Below, one piece after another: positions 23,063 through 32,640 of a stretch of DNA of 64,000 nucleotides (position 1 is the first letter of the stretch; each line of letters opens with the position of its first letter). The DNA lies in contig NC_134029.1 of the NCBI RefSeq assembly GCF_964204645.1, positions 8,174,850 through 8,238,849 on the forward strand, written 5' to 3'. The DNA is from Tubulanus polymorphus. Taxonomy: Eukaryota; Nemertea; Palaeonemertea; Tubulaniformes; Tubulanidae. The notes below the pieces were generated by a model that did no database searches, was not told the DNA's origin, and saw only the letters and a list, made by a program, of their open reading frames with translations. A program made the translations under genes and the position numbers.

Positions 23063-23881
23063 AGTAATAGGGGTAATGGGCTTTCATACCAAAGGTCGAA
23101 CGGTCGAGCTCGTAAAAAATGAAAAACATGAAAATAATAACAATTTCTACTTGAATTACTCGCGAAACTCATAAAAAATGAAAAATAATTCTCACACACT
23201 CGAATTTATTTTTCATTTTTACTCGCTAGAAAAAAGTGTGAGTAAAGTGTGAGTGAAATAAATTCGAGCGTGTGAGAATTATTTTTCATTTTTTATGAGT
23301 TTCACTCCTAATTCAAGTAGAAATTGTTATTATTTTCATATTTTTCATTTTTTAATGAACTCGACCATTCAACCTTTAACCTGAAAGCCCATTACCCCTA
23401 TTACTCTTAAAATATTCATATACATGAATAAAATATATATGAATAACATATAAATCGGATAGATTATTCAATATAAAAGTGTGAGTGAAATAATTCATAT
23501 TTAAAACATTGAATATTTATATTTGAATGAGTTTTAATAAAAATTTTGTTATAAAAATGAAGAAAGAAGAAGAAGAACCCAACTTTAAAATCGAAATCAA
23601 TGAAACCAATAAATCATTTTCACAGTTTTACATTAAAAATTATATTTCAGCAACAAATTTAGTGTCCGCAAGACATTATAAAATCGATAACATAACTATG
23701 ATTAATCAAATATCATCAAATGAAACATATTTAATTACTGAACTAGTAGATACTTTTGATAATGGCGTTAAAAATCCTAAAATATTCAATACAGTTTTAA
23801 ATTTTAGAGGAACATTAGATGAAAACATAATTAATATTCTTAAAACTCCTTTCAATGAAAGAAATGATGATATAATACTTT
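23063..23881. repeat. Left terminal inverted repeat, 819 bp
   Basis: It is complementary to 27277-28095 with no length change. Its outer 343 bp (23063-23405) is an imperfect palindrome, with AGTAATAGGGG at one end and CCCCTATTACT at the other. The inner part carries the start of the terminal ORF at 23527. Confidence 0.9.
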
Positions 23882-24177
23882 CAAAAGATTACAATGATTT
23901 GATTAACTTAAGAATTGAAAAAAGACAATTATATTATTTCAATTTTGATAATAAACAAATTATCTATAATGAAAATTCATCAAATATTGGAATTCAATGT
24001 GAATTAGATAATGAAAAATCATTTAAAGATATTGCAGTTCAATGTAATTTAGATGATGAATTTAGAAAATTCAATCCTAATGAAAAAGTGCATTGTTATT
24101 GCGGAGGTAAATATTTAAAATCACATAAATCAAAGCATTATGAAACAATTAAACATAAAAACTGGCGTAAAGAGTAA
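23527..24177 (+). CDS. Element ORF 1: 216-aa acidic/AT-rich protein with C-terminal CxCGG-H-H motif
   Basis: The ORF starts inside the left inverted repeat and ends in the unique region. Residues 1-118 are shared with the mirror copy on the right. A second ATG at codon 11 is possible. The N-terminal 170 residues are rich in I, N, K, E and D with no recognised fold. The end carries a CxC-GG-K/Y...KxxH...H arrangement (CYCGGKYLKSHKSKHYETIKH), which looks like a small zinc-binding module; similar short motifs occur in proteins of large DNA viruses and Polinton-like elements as I recall them. Codon use is extremely AT-rich, unlike PIGO or the receptor. It is probably expressed from a promoter within the repeat. 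Function unknown. Confidence 0.65.
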   Translation: MSFNKNFVIKMKKEEEEPNFKIEINETNKSFSQFYIKNYISATNLVSARHYKIDNITMINQISSNETYLITELVDTFDNGVKNPKIFNTVLNFRGTLDENIINILKTPFNERNDDIILSKDYNDLINLRIEKRQLYYFNFDNKQIIYNENSSNIGIQCELDNEKSFKDIAVQCNLDDEFRKFNPNEKVHCYCGGKYLKSHKSKHYETIKHKNWRKE

Positions 24178-24237
24178 CAATTCTACATTATAATTATTGA
24201 ATTGAGTTAAATGATTTAAATATCTAATAGACTGTTA

Positions 24238-26052
24238 AAATGATAAATTGTTTGACAGTTGAAATGATAAATTGTTTGACAGTTGAAATGATAAATTGTT
24301 TGACAGTTGAAATGATAAGACAGTTGAAATGATAAATTGTTCGACTGTTGAAATGATAAGACAGTTGAAATGATAAATTGTTTGATAGTTGAAATGATAA
24401 ATTGTTTGACAGTTGAAGTGATAAATTGTTTGACAGTTGAAATGATAAATTGTTTGACAGTTGAAATGATAAATTGTTTGACAGTTGAAATGATAAATTG
24501 TTTGACAGTTGAAATGATAAATTGTTTGACAGTTGAAATGATAAATTGTTTAACAGTTGAAATGTTAAATTGTTTGACAGTTGAAATGATGAATTGTTTG
24601 ACAGTTGAAATGATAAATTGTTTGACAGTTGAAATGATAAATTGTTTGACAGTTGAAATGATAAATTGTTTGGCAGTTGAAATGATAAATTGTTTGGCAG
24701 TTGAAATGATAAATTGTTTGGCAGTTGAAATGATAAGACAGCTGAAATGATAAATTGTTTGACAGTTGAAATGATAAATTGTTTGACAGTTGAAATGATA
24801 AATTGTTTGACATCTGAAATGATAAGTTGTTTGACAGTTGAAATGATAAATTGTTTGACAGTTGAAATGATAAATTGTTTGACAGTTGAAATGATAAATT
24901 GTTTGACAGTTGAAATGATAAATTGTTCGACTGTTGAAATGATAAATTGTTTGACAGTTGCAATGATAAATTGTTTGACAGTTGAAATGATAAATTGTTC
25001 GACTGTTGAAATGATAAATTGTTTGACAGTTGAAATGATAAATTGTTTGGCAGTTGAAATGATAAATTGTTTGACAGTTGAAATGATAAATTGTTTGACA
25101 GTTGAAATGTTAAATTGTTAGTCAGTTGTAATGATAAATTGTTTGACAGTTGAAATGATGAATTGTTTGACAGTTGAAATAATAAATTGTTTGGCAGTTG
25201 AAATGATAAATTGTTTGACAGTTGAAATGATAAATTGTTTGACAGTTGAAATGATAAATTGTTTGACAGTTGAAATGATAAATTGTTTGACAGTTGAAAT
25301 GATAAATTGTTTGGCAGTTGAAATGATAAATTGTTTGACAGTTGAAATGATAAATTGTTTGACAGTTGAAATGATAAATTGTTTGGCAGTTGAAATGATA
25401 AATTGTTTGGCAGTTGAAATGATAAGACAGCTGAAATGATAAATTGTTTGACAGTTGAAATGATAAATTGTTTGACAGTTGAAATGATAAATTGTTTGAC
25501 CTCTGAAATGATAAATTGTTTGGCAGTTGAAATGATAAATTGTTTGACAGTTGAAATGATAAATTGTTTGACAGTTGAAATGATAAATTGTTTGACAGTT
25601 GAAATGATAAATTGTTCGACTGTTGAAATGATAAATTGTTTGACAGTTGAAATGATAAATTGTTCGACTGTTGAAATGATAAATTGTTCGACAGTTGAAA
25701 TGATAAATTGTTTGGCAGTTGAAATGATAAATTGTTTGGCAGTTGAAATGATAAATTGTTTGACAGTTGAAATGTTAAATTGTTAGTCAGTTGTAATGAT
25801 AAATTGTTTGACAGTTGAAATGATAAATTGTTTGACAGTTGAAATGATAAATTGTTTGACAGTTGAAATGATATATTGTTTGACAGTTGAAATGATAAAT
25901 TATTCGACAGTTGAAATGATAAATTGTTTGACAGTTGAAATGATAAATTGTTTGGCAGTTGAAATGATAAATTGTTTGACAGTTGAAATGATAAATTGTT
26001 TGACAGTTGAAATGATAAATTGTTTGACAGTTGAAATGATAAATTGTTTGGC
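24238..26052. repeat. 24-bp minisatellite array, about 75 units
   Basis: The consensus unit is atgataaattgtttgaca followed by gttgaa. Variants are units with ggcag, tcgactg or catctg, and shortened 17-bp units lacking attgttt (e.g. at 24317, 24354, 24732 and 25421). Marker units recur at long spacing: the gacagctg units near 24735 and 25428, and the gttagtcagttgta units near 25112 and 25772. This implies block duplications of about 660-690 bp. Frame 1 and all minus frames are open simply because the unit length is a multiple of 3, so I do not call proteins here. Confidence 0.92.
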
Positions 26053-26174
26053 CGTAAATTTAATTGTTATTTGATTTAATCATTTAAAAGTTTAATATTT
26101 TCAAAATGATTATAAAATATTTAATTAAAAACTAGCAAATATTTTATAAACTGTTTAATTTTTCTCTTAAATAA

Positions 26175-26393
26175 ATGGATGGTTTCATCCCAACTGGGAA
26201 AAGTGATTTGAAACATTATTTAGTAGCAGGTGGATTAATATTGGCTGCGCTTTTCTTTTATTATGAAAATATCAGTAAGGATTTGATTAATGAAAATATA
26301 AAATTGAGCAAGAAATTAAAGAAGTTAAATGGAAACAATCACAGAAAGAATAACAATAAAAAAGTTAATGATTTAAATGATTTGGAGGATTAA
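26175..26393 (+). CDS. Element ORF 2: 72-aa single-span membrane protein
   Basis: The first ATG follows an AT-rich leader. Residues 15-30 (YLVAGGLILAALFFYY) form one membrane segment. The rest is lysine/asparagine-rich and probably helical (ENIKLSKKLKKL). It overlaps the possible earliest start of the next ORF and lies on the same strand, suggesting a shared transcript. No family is recognised. Confidence 0.5.
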   Translation: MDGFIPTGKSDLKHYLVAGGLILAALFFYYENISKDLINENIKLSKKLKKLNGNNHRKNNNKKVNDLNDLED

Positions 26394-26439
26394 AACAGCA
26401 TCTTTTAATTTAATTTATTCTATATATTTTGACTATAAA

Positions 26440-26745
26440 ATGAGTGAAAATAAGGTATTAGAAATATTACATCTAATATATAAAAATCAACAGAATATTA
26501 AATCAATTATTATGCTTACAGGTTTATTTTCATTCTCAGTTTATACTATAAAACAGTTGTTAGAATTCTATGATTGCTGTAAAATTAGATACACTGAATT
26601 AATAGAAAATATGAATTATATTTCAGATAGATTGAATAATATTAAATGCTGTGAAATATGTAATAAAAGATATAAAAATTTAAAGAGTTTAAAAACTCAT
26701 AAATATATTCATGAACTTGATGAAAAATTATATGAATCAAAATAA
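26440..26745 (+). CDS. Element ORF 3: 101-aa membrane-segment protein with C2H2 zinc finger
   Basis: I chose the ATG at 26440 (MSENKVLEIL) rather than the in-frame ATG at 26377, which overlaps ORF 2. A hydrophobic segment IIMLTGLFSFSVYTI lies near residues 24-38. The C-terminal part contains a classical C-x2-C-x12-H-x3-H finger beginning CEIC and ending HKYIH. A membrane segment with a cytosolic finger is unusual. The role is unknown; it is same-strand with ORF 1 and ORF 2, and AT-rich like them. Confidence 0.6.
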   Translation: MSENKVLEILHLIYKNQQNIKSIIMLTGLFSFSVYTIKQLLEFYDCCKIRYTELIENMNYISDRLNNIKCCEICNKRYKNLKSLKTHKYIHELDEKLYESK

Positions 26746-26844
26746 GAAATCGACTGTTAAATTAGCTGAAAATATAAAATATATTAGTTGAAATGTATGA
26801 AAATGAGTAAATTATATTTACGTTAAAAAGGAGGGTTGAGGTAT

Positions 26845-26962
26845 CAATGTATTAAATACGTATTAAATACGTATCAAATACGTATTAATGGTATTGAATA
26901 CGTATCAAATACGTATTAATGGTATTAAATACGTATTAATGGTATTAAATACATATTATGCT
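26845..26962. repeat. TACGTA-containing short repeats in the mini-Polinton
   Basis: About seven copies of aaatacgtatt alternate with aatggtatt spacers. Each holds the palindrome TACGTA or a near match. The compact spacing resembles iterated protein-binding sites. Confidence 0.6.
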
Positions 26963-27276
26963 TTATTTCCGAAAATGAAGTAACAGAAGTAATTTATGTT
27001 TTAATTCATTCAAGTATGATATTGTAAATTCTTTACATTTGACTAGGATAATACAAGAGTGATATTAGTTAGTTGGCTTATTCAATAAGAGAAACAATGA
27101 AATAATACAAGAGTGATACTAACAGTTAAAGTTATTGAATTTCTTGTTAAATCTATTTGAATTCTAGTCAATTCTTGTTAACCAATAGCGCGAATAGAAA
27201 TCAAAAAGATTTAGATAAAAAAACAATAAGTTAATTAAGTTAGTATTAGATAAAGTAACTCATTGTTTTTTTATTT
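26963..27276. other. Non-coding right interior of the mini-Polinton
   Basis: AT-rich. The phrase ataatacaagagtgatat(t) occurs twice (27049 and 27102). No open frame of note. Confidence 0.4.
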
Positions 27277-27631
27277 AAAGTATTATATCATCATTTCTTT
27301 CATTGAAAGGAGTTTTAAGAATATTAATTATGTTTTCATCTAAAGTTCCTTTAAAATTTAAAACTGTATTGAATATTTTAGGATTTTTAACGCCATTATC
27401 AAAAGTATCTACTAGTTCAGTAATTAAATATGTTTCATTTGATGATATTTGATTAATCATAGTTATGTTATCGATTTTATAATGTCTTGCGGACACTAAA
27501 TTTGTTGCTGAAATATAATTTTTAATGTAAAACTGTGAAAATGATTTATTGGTTTCATTGATTTCGATTTTAAAGTTGGGTTCTTCTTCTTCTTTCTTCA
27601 TTTTTATAACAAAATTTTTATTAAAACTCAT
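27275..27631 (-). pseudogene. Element ORF 1, truncated mirror copy (118 aa)
   Basis: Same N-terminus as the 23527 ORF, with only a few nucleotide changes. It ends at the inner edge of the right inverted repeat, where the frame meets a stop directly, and lacks the C-terminal zinc-knuckle part. It may be transcribed from the same promoter but is probably a by-product of repeat homogenisation. Confidence 0.7.
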
Positions 27632-28095
27632 TCAAATATAAATATTCAATGTTTTAAATATGAATTATTTCACTCACACTTTTATATTGAATAATCTATC
27701 CGATTTATATGTTATTCATATATATTTTATTCATGTATATGAATATTTTAAGAGTAATAGGGGTAATGGGCTTTCAGGTTAAAGGTTGAATGGTCGAGTT
27801 CATTAAAAAATGAAAAATATGAAAATAATAACAATTTCTACTTGAATTAGGAGTGAAACTCATAAAAAATGAAAAATAATTCTCACACGCTCGAATTTAT
27901 TTCACTCACACTTTACTCACACTTTTTTCTAGCGAGTAAAAATGAAAAATAAATTCGAGTGTGTGAGAATTATTTTTCATTTTTTATGAGTTTCGCGAGT
28001 AATTCAAGTAGAAATTGTTATTATTTTCATGTTTTTCATTTTTTACGAGCTCGACCGTTCGACCTTTGGTATGAGAGCCCATTACCCCTATTACT
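27277..28095. repeat. Right terminal inverted repeat, 819 bp
   Basis: Mirror of the left repeat. The palindromic outer part is 27753-28095. The inner boundary at 27277 falls inside the terminal ORF, which meets a TAA immediately beyond it. Confidence 0.9.
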
Positions 28096-29450
28096 GCCGG
28101 GTCAATTCGCCGATGTCGAGACGATTCTCTGTAACCCGAGTGCATGTGTCGAAAACGAATTAACTATTTCGTATATCGTCATTTTGTTAATCTGGTATCT
28201 AATCTATTGCTGTAAATTATTCAGGAACTAATTGGAATGAAATGAAATTTCATGTCTTGATTGTTTACGATTTATTTTCATGTACTGCGCGTTATATGAC
28301 GTATCGTGGTCATTCCATTATTTCAAAGCTGAAAAAACGTGTTTGCAACAGAACAGGAACGGAATCAGTGCTCCTTATTATGCAAAATGTATATTCGAAG
28401 AGCGATCTGCTAAGTTTGAAATATTTCGATTACTTATTCAAGTTGCATAAACCCAGCTTTTTGGCAATATGAAGTCCTTCCATTAGCTTTTATTTTACGC
28501 GTTATTTAACTGGTACATGTCATGAAACCTCGCGAAATGAATAACATTCTAAGTGGCCCGAATCAGCCAACATATGAAACCCAAGGACCGCATTTTTTAT
28601 CGCGCGTCAAAAAATATCTTGAATTTACTTCCACCTTGAAATATTTCAGTTTCCGTGAACCCAACTTCTTTATTTTTTCCAGAGGTTAAAAACCGTTATT
28701 AGCAATTTACGTGTGCGTTTGAATTTTTGAATTTTTGAACATTTTCCTCACAACTGATCTCTGACAACTTGAGTTTTTGAGATTACGCGCCAGAGAGGAC
28801 TTGTGCGAACCGCCATTTCACTAAACATCGAGATCTCTTCAAATTTTCAGTATGGAGAATTCTTTTCATCCCAATATCTTATTTCTTGTGTGTACTGTAT
28901 TGGCGGGAGAATACTTCGTCTAGCTTGGTTTCCGGTTTGGCCCGCCATAGTGAATATGAAATCGGCGACAGAGGACCACCATCGACAAAACGCAGTGAGA
29001 AATATAAAAACAATTTAAATATTCATTGCATATGCGATAGCAGTTATGCTACAAGTATTTCGAGGATATACACGAGATGAAAATATGATACGGTTAATTA
29101 ATTCATATGCAACTATCGGTTATCGCAAATCGTTGATGTAGCCTTTACCGTGTGCATTGTTAGCCCATATAAACATGTAAATTCCGTATGTAATTCTATT
29201 GAAAATGTTGTTTTTTTCTATGCTTATCGCACGAAGTATGATTTTAGGCTGTTTCCCACTTGCTTGTGCCGAATGGAGTTGTTGATGTTTGAGTTTTGAA
29301 TAATTCTCACTAAAACGTAGCTATAAGCTCAGCTCTTGCCGAGGCTGAATGGTTGGTATAGTATTTTAGTAATTTAAATTCTTTATTCTAGTAAGTTAAA
29401 TAATTTGTACATAGTTTTCTGTTTGAACGGATCTTATCAAGAATGACAAC
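28096..29450 (+). pseudogene. GPCR copy, continuation after the mini-Polinton, with 3' flank
   Basis: It begins ccgggtcaattcgcc, the continuation of ECL2 of the receptor, then diverges at once. From 28230 it follows the shared 3' flank (gtttacgatttattttcatgta-like, caaagctgaaaaaacg, gaagtccttccattagctttt). TM5-TM7 are missing, so it is not functional. Confidence 0.75.
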
Positions 29451-30163
29451 GGATCGAGGCATATGCAGTTCTAGTACGCAAATGTAAATCGTCAACTTAT
29501 AAGGCCCATAATTGAAAAATAACATTCTTAGTTTGTTTTCTGCTTCTATTGTTTCAAAATCTTAACTCCTAGGCGACATTGCCAATGTTCTTGAAGCCCT
29601 TCGTTCGGGAAAGTGCAAGCAACGTCTACAACGGCATATTCCGTGTGGTTTTGCTGATAATAACGTAGAAAACATATTTTTGTCGCTGTATGTTGTGACC
29701 TTCGGTATTATTGTGTGCAACGACTTTAAAGCTTTCGTTACAAGATTAATGACGTTTAAGCTACTGAACTGCAATATCTATGCCCTTTAGATATGGAAAT
29801 ACATAAGCCTAACCAGCGAAATAGTTGTCTACTTAAGAATTTGCGTAAGTATTAGCACCGTTGAATGATACAATGTTGCATAGTAAAATATTTCTTAGGC
29901 TAAACAAAAATGATACTTTGTTTCTCCTAATCGGCCTGGTCGCTTTTGTAAACTGCAATGAAATGTGTAATCTGTTCTATTTGTATTTCTATAGCTGCCA
30001 GTTGAGATACGAGGAATTAAACTAGACTTACCGTTATCAACTAGCGAAACGAAACCATCTAGACTAATGAAATTTGAGTCAACTGATTCTTTCTCATAAA
30101 CTAACTACGAACTATAATCTAAAATTAATTGAACTTACGGATACCTGAAAATATCATACGTAC

Positions 30164-30421
30164 CCGGAACGTTACAAAATTCAAATCGCTTTTTAGGATC
30201 TGTTGTGTAACACCATATGCATTTGTCGTGGTCAGGATTACGACAGTAATTCTTTGCTTTAACCAGGTCTTTTTCTGGGAAATTGCGAGGGTTGCTCGGT
30301 TGAGAGCTTTTCCTATGGGGTAAATTGACGGCCCATCTTTGACATGTTCGACCAGAAACCGTCTGATTCACTTTCCCGGAGTAGTACAACCCCTTATGTG
30401 GCAGTGGGCACTTGATGGACG
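30164..30421 (-). CDS. Kringle-domain exon (unit 3), class 1-1
   Basis: Same 258-nt length, borders and phases as 21062-21319. It encodes KCPLPHKGLYYSG, SGRTCQRWAVNLP, NYCRNPDHDKCIWCYTTDP and FEFCNVPG, with all kringle landmarks except the last cysteine, which must lie in the next exon. It splices to the signal exon at 30869-30785. A candidate following exon at about 30099-30032 stays open from a TTAG acceptor and ends GFVSLVDNG before GTAAGT. No frameshift is seen. The parent protein is not recognised. Confidence 0.8.
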
Positions 30422-30784
30422 CTGAAATAAACCGATACCGTTTCATGTATTTTAGCACAGCGGATAAAAACTCGCTTAATGAGAAAATATTTCCCTGATT
30501 TTCGACTAAAGGTAGGCCCATTCATCCCCGGTTGAAGTCACTGGCTCGACGCTGGCACACCACTCTCTTCAGGCACACCACCGCCGAAAAAATGGTATAT
30601 GTTTCCATCAACAAAATAGGCCCCATTTTTTCTGCAAACGCCTTCCTCTTGATTCTTGGATTATTAGATATTCGAGTAGTTTTTCATGAAGGTATAAGTG
30701 TAAGTAACAAAGAATCAATCTTCTTTTGTTTGTATGTATTGTTTCACAAGAATGTTATAGATGATTCTACAAAAATGAACTTAC

Positions 30785-30869
30785 CCGAATCGCTGTTGTA
30801 GTAGAATAATATGATGAAAATTAACACATCCAGAACTGCCAAACTAGAATGGTAAATTCTGAAAACCAT
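30785..30869 (-). CDS. Signal-peptide exon of the kringle gene (unit 3)
   Basis: The exon is 85 nt, phase 1 at the GTAAGTTC donor. It encodes 28 residues with a short basic start and a strong hydrophobic core (VLDVLIFIILFYY), a better signal peptide than the unit 2 copy. Confidence 0.68.
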
Positions 30870-31669
30870 TTTGTGCTAAGAATTTTGCCGATGACTTTTT
30901 TTGTGCGCTGGTTATTCTAAGAATGCCAAAGCGCGCATGGCGATATCATCTGCACGCCGATATAGCGTGTTGACATCCTGCAGGACTCTCCGTATAGGTA
31001 TATACGCCAGTACACATGTTACAGATTTTCTAGAAGATGCTTTCTTGTCGTTCATCAGCTACCTACAGTTTCTTCAATTTCACGACTTGTGAAACTTAAT
31101 TGACTTTTCAATGGTAAGAGATGAAGATTATTCTGGTTACCGACCTGGTAATCGAGCCTTCCATTTTAATTTGGATGACTGATTATCAGATGTCGACTGA
31201 TTCTGTACGTAAATTTGTCGATTTAGACATCCTGAACATATCTGAAATTAACCCTCATACAATAACCCGTTCGAAAATCATCCCCAAAGAATAACCATCC
31301 TCCTTTCAAATCGTCCGAGAATAATACACTATCAACTATACAATAATTTTGGCTATTTTCTATACATATAGGGTTAGTAACATAGATTAGAAGGATTTGG
31401 ATATAAGGTAGTCATGTAGTCGGTATATGACTGCCATATGGTTCCTATCTGTTTGACCAGTTCCATTAATTCAAGGGTCAGGGAATTGCCTGCCATTAAT
31501 AAGAGATTTCGTTCGTTTGATCGAAAAGATTATTACGTTCCCAAGAAAAAAAATTATTGGTTCTCGGGCTTCCGTTACGAGACGCTTGTGTGTCAGTGTG
31601 TCTTTCAGCGATTTTGCTTCGTTAATAGTAGGTCGAGCTTGGTTAAACTTTTGTACAATGTTAGTATGG

Positions 31670-32464
31670 TATGGTGGCTGATTAGGGCCAAGTTAAAAAA
31701 AAAAATTCCGTGCAATATACCATGCAAAAAATATATTACTTCGTTTCTGCGTCCGTTTCTGCGTTGCGCAAAAACGAAATTTACCGCGCAGAAACGCGCT
31801 AAAACGAGCGCAGAAATGAACTTCGTTTCTGCGCCCGTTTTGGCGCGTTTTAGCGCGGTGATTTCTCGTTTTTGCGCCGCGCAAAAACGAACTTCGTTTT
31901 TGCGTCCGTTTTTGCGCGGCGCAAAAACGAACTTCGTTTCTTCGTTCATGCGCGGTAACTAATTACGGCCTTAAAACGTTGTATTATTATACCAATTATT
32001 TTCTAATAAATTTAATTTTCAGAGTTACGTTTATACGCAATAAAACTTCCTTTATCGGTAATTTTCTGATTTTTTGCGAAAGCCAGTAGCACTGCCTTCA
32101 CGTAAGTAAACAAATTCAAATGAAATAGTTGTAATAAATTGACGTTTTGATGGGCTCTAAAATAGGCAACGTTTTAGGACGAAACGGACGAAACGAAGCG
32201 TTTTAGCGCGGTGATTTCTCGTTTTTGCGCCACGCAAAAACGAACTTCGTTTTTGCGTCCGTTTTTGCGCGGCGCAAAAACGAGAAATCACCCCGCTAAA
32301 ACGCACCAAAACGGGCGAAGAAACGAACTTCGTTTCTGCGCTCGTTTTGGCGCGTTTCTGCCGGTAAATTTCGTTTTTGCGCCACGCAGAAACGAAGCAC
32401 TATATTTTTTGCATGGTATATTGCACGGAATTTTTTTTTTACTTGGCCCTAATCAGCCACCATA
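31670..32464. mobile_element. 795-bp inverted-repeat transposon with CpG-dense hairpin arrays
   Basis: Ends TATGGTGGCTGATTAGGGCC are inverted at 31670 and 32464, with GTATGG duplicated at 31664-31669 and 32465-32470. Arms of about 280 bp each are built from short self-complementary motifs such as GCGCAAAAACGAAC/TTCGTTTTTGCG. A 200-bp unique centre (about 31955-32160) separates them. No transposase is encoded. The unfilled version of the site (gttagtatgggggtc) is present at about 48862-48876. Confidence 0.8.
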
Positions 32465-32640
32465 GTATGGGGGTCAAGTTGTGCAGTGCAACGAATGTGC
32501 CCACCAGTGCGCCACCTAATGACAGAACTAGGTACTAAAAACTGTTTCGCAGCGACATGACCTTGAAGATGCGATGACCTCAATAACTGATGACCTCACT
32601 ACCTGCCTATTCTGACCGCGAATGTTGGTGGCGCAGAATT
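32465..32640. repeat. Interspersed repeat flanking the 31670 element (partner at 48835-49000)
   Basis: Shared blocks are gtacaatgttagtatgg (split by the element), gggggtc, agtgcgccacc, actaggtactaaaaac and agcgacat. The copy at 48835-49000 has no insertion. Confidence 0.65.

Larger units (their letters stand above)
23057..28101. mobile_element. Non-autonomous mini-Polinton/Maverick-like element (5,033 bp plus 6-bp target duplication)
   Basis: The element spans 23063-28095, flanked by direct GCCGGG at 23057-23062 and 28096-28101. Removing it and one GCCGGG restores the receptor alignment (compare gaagtcgggtcaattcgcc in the intact gene). Ends read AGTAATAGGGGTAATGGG inward on both sides. The terminal inverted repeats are 819 bp each (23063-23881 and 27277-28095), of equal length and differing at only a few bases (e.g. 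ctttcat/ctctcat; AGA/AAA). A 6-bp duplication, AG...CT ends and TIRs of 0.4-1 kb are known Polinton features. No polymerase B, integrase, protease, ATPase or capsid gene is present, so it would need helpers in trans. Cargo, left to right: terminal zinc-knuckle-like ORF, 24-bp repeat array, two small membrane-segment ORFs, TACGTA repeats, truncated mirror copy of the ORF. Confidence 0.85.

Noticed and set aside
24238-26052. CRISPR array
   Set aside because: The units are contiguous with no unique spacers, and the DNA is eukaryotic.
24370-26074. Long open frames encoding an octapeptide repeat (MINCLTVE) or its minus-strand equivalents
   Set aside because: The 24-bp unit is a multiple of three and lacks stops in four of six frames, so open frames are automatic. 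Seventeen-bp units and stop-bearing units break them, and no codon-level conservation is visible.
23057-28101. Interpretation as a simple large MITE, or as an integrated single-stranded DNA virus with hairpin ends
   Set aside because: The 6-bp duplication, AG...CT ends and TIR length fit Polintons better. No Rep, NS1 or capsid-like frame is present, though the palindromic ends keep the alternative open.
31438-32465. Open frames with FLRPFLRGAKT-type repeats
   Set aside because: They are translations of the CpG-rich hairpin words of the transposon arms, present on both strands.
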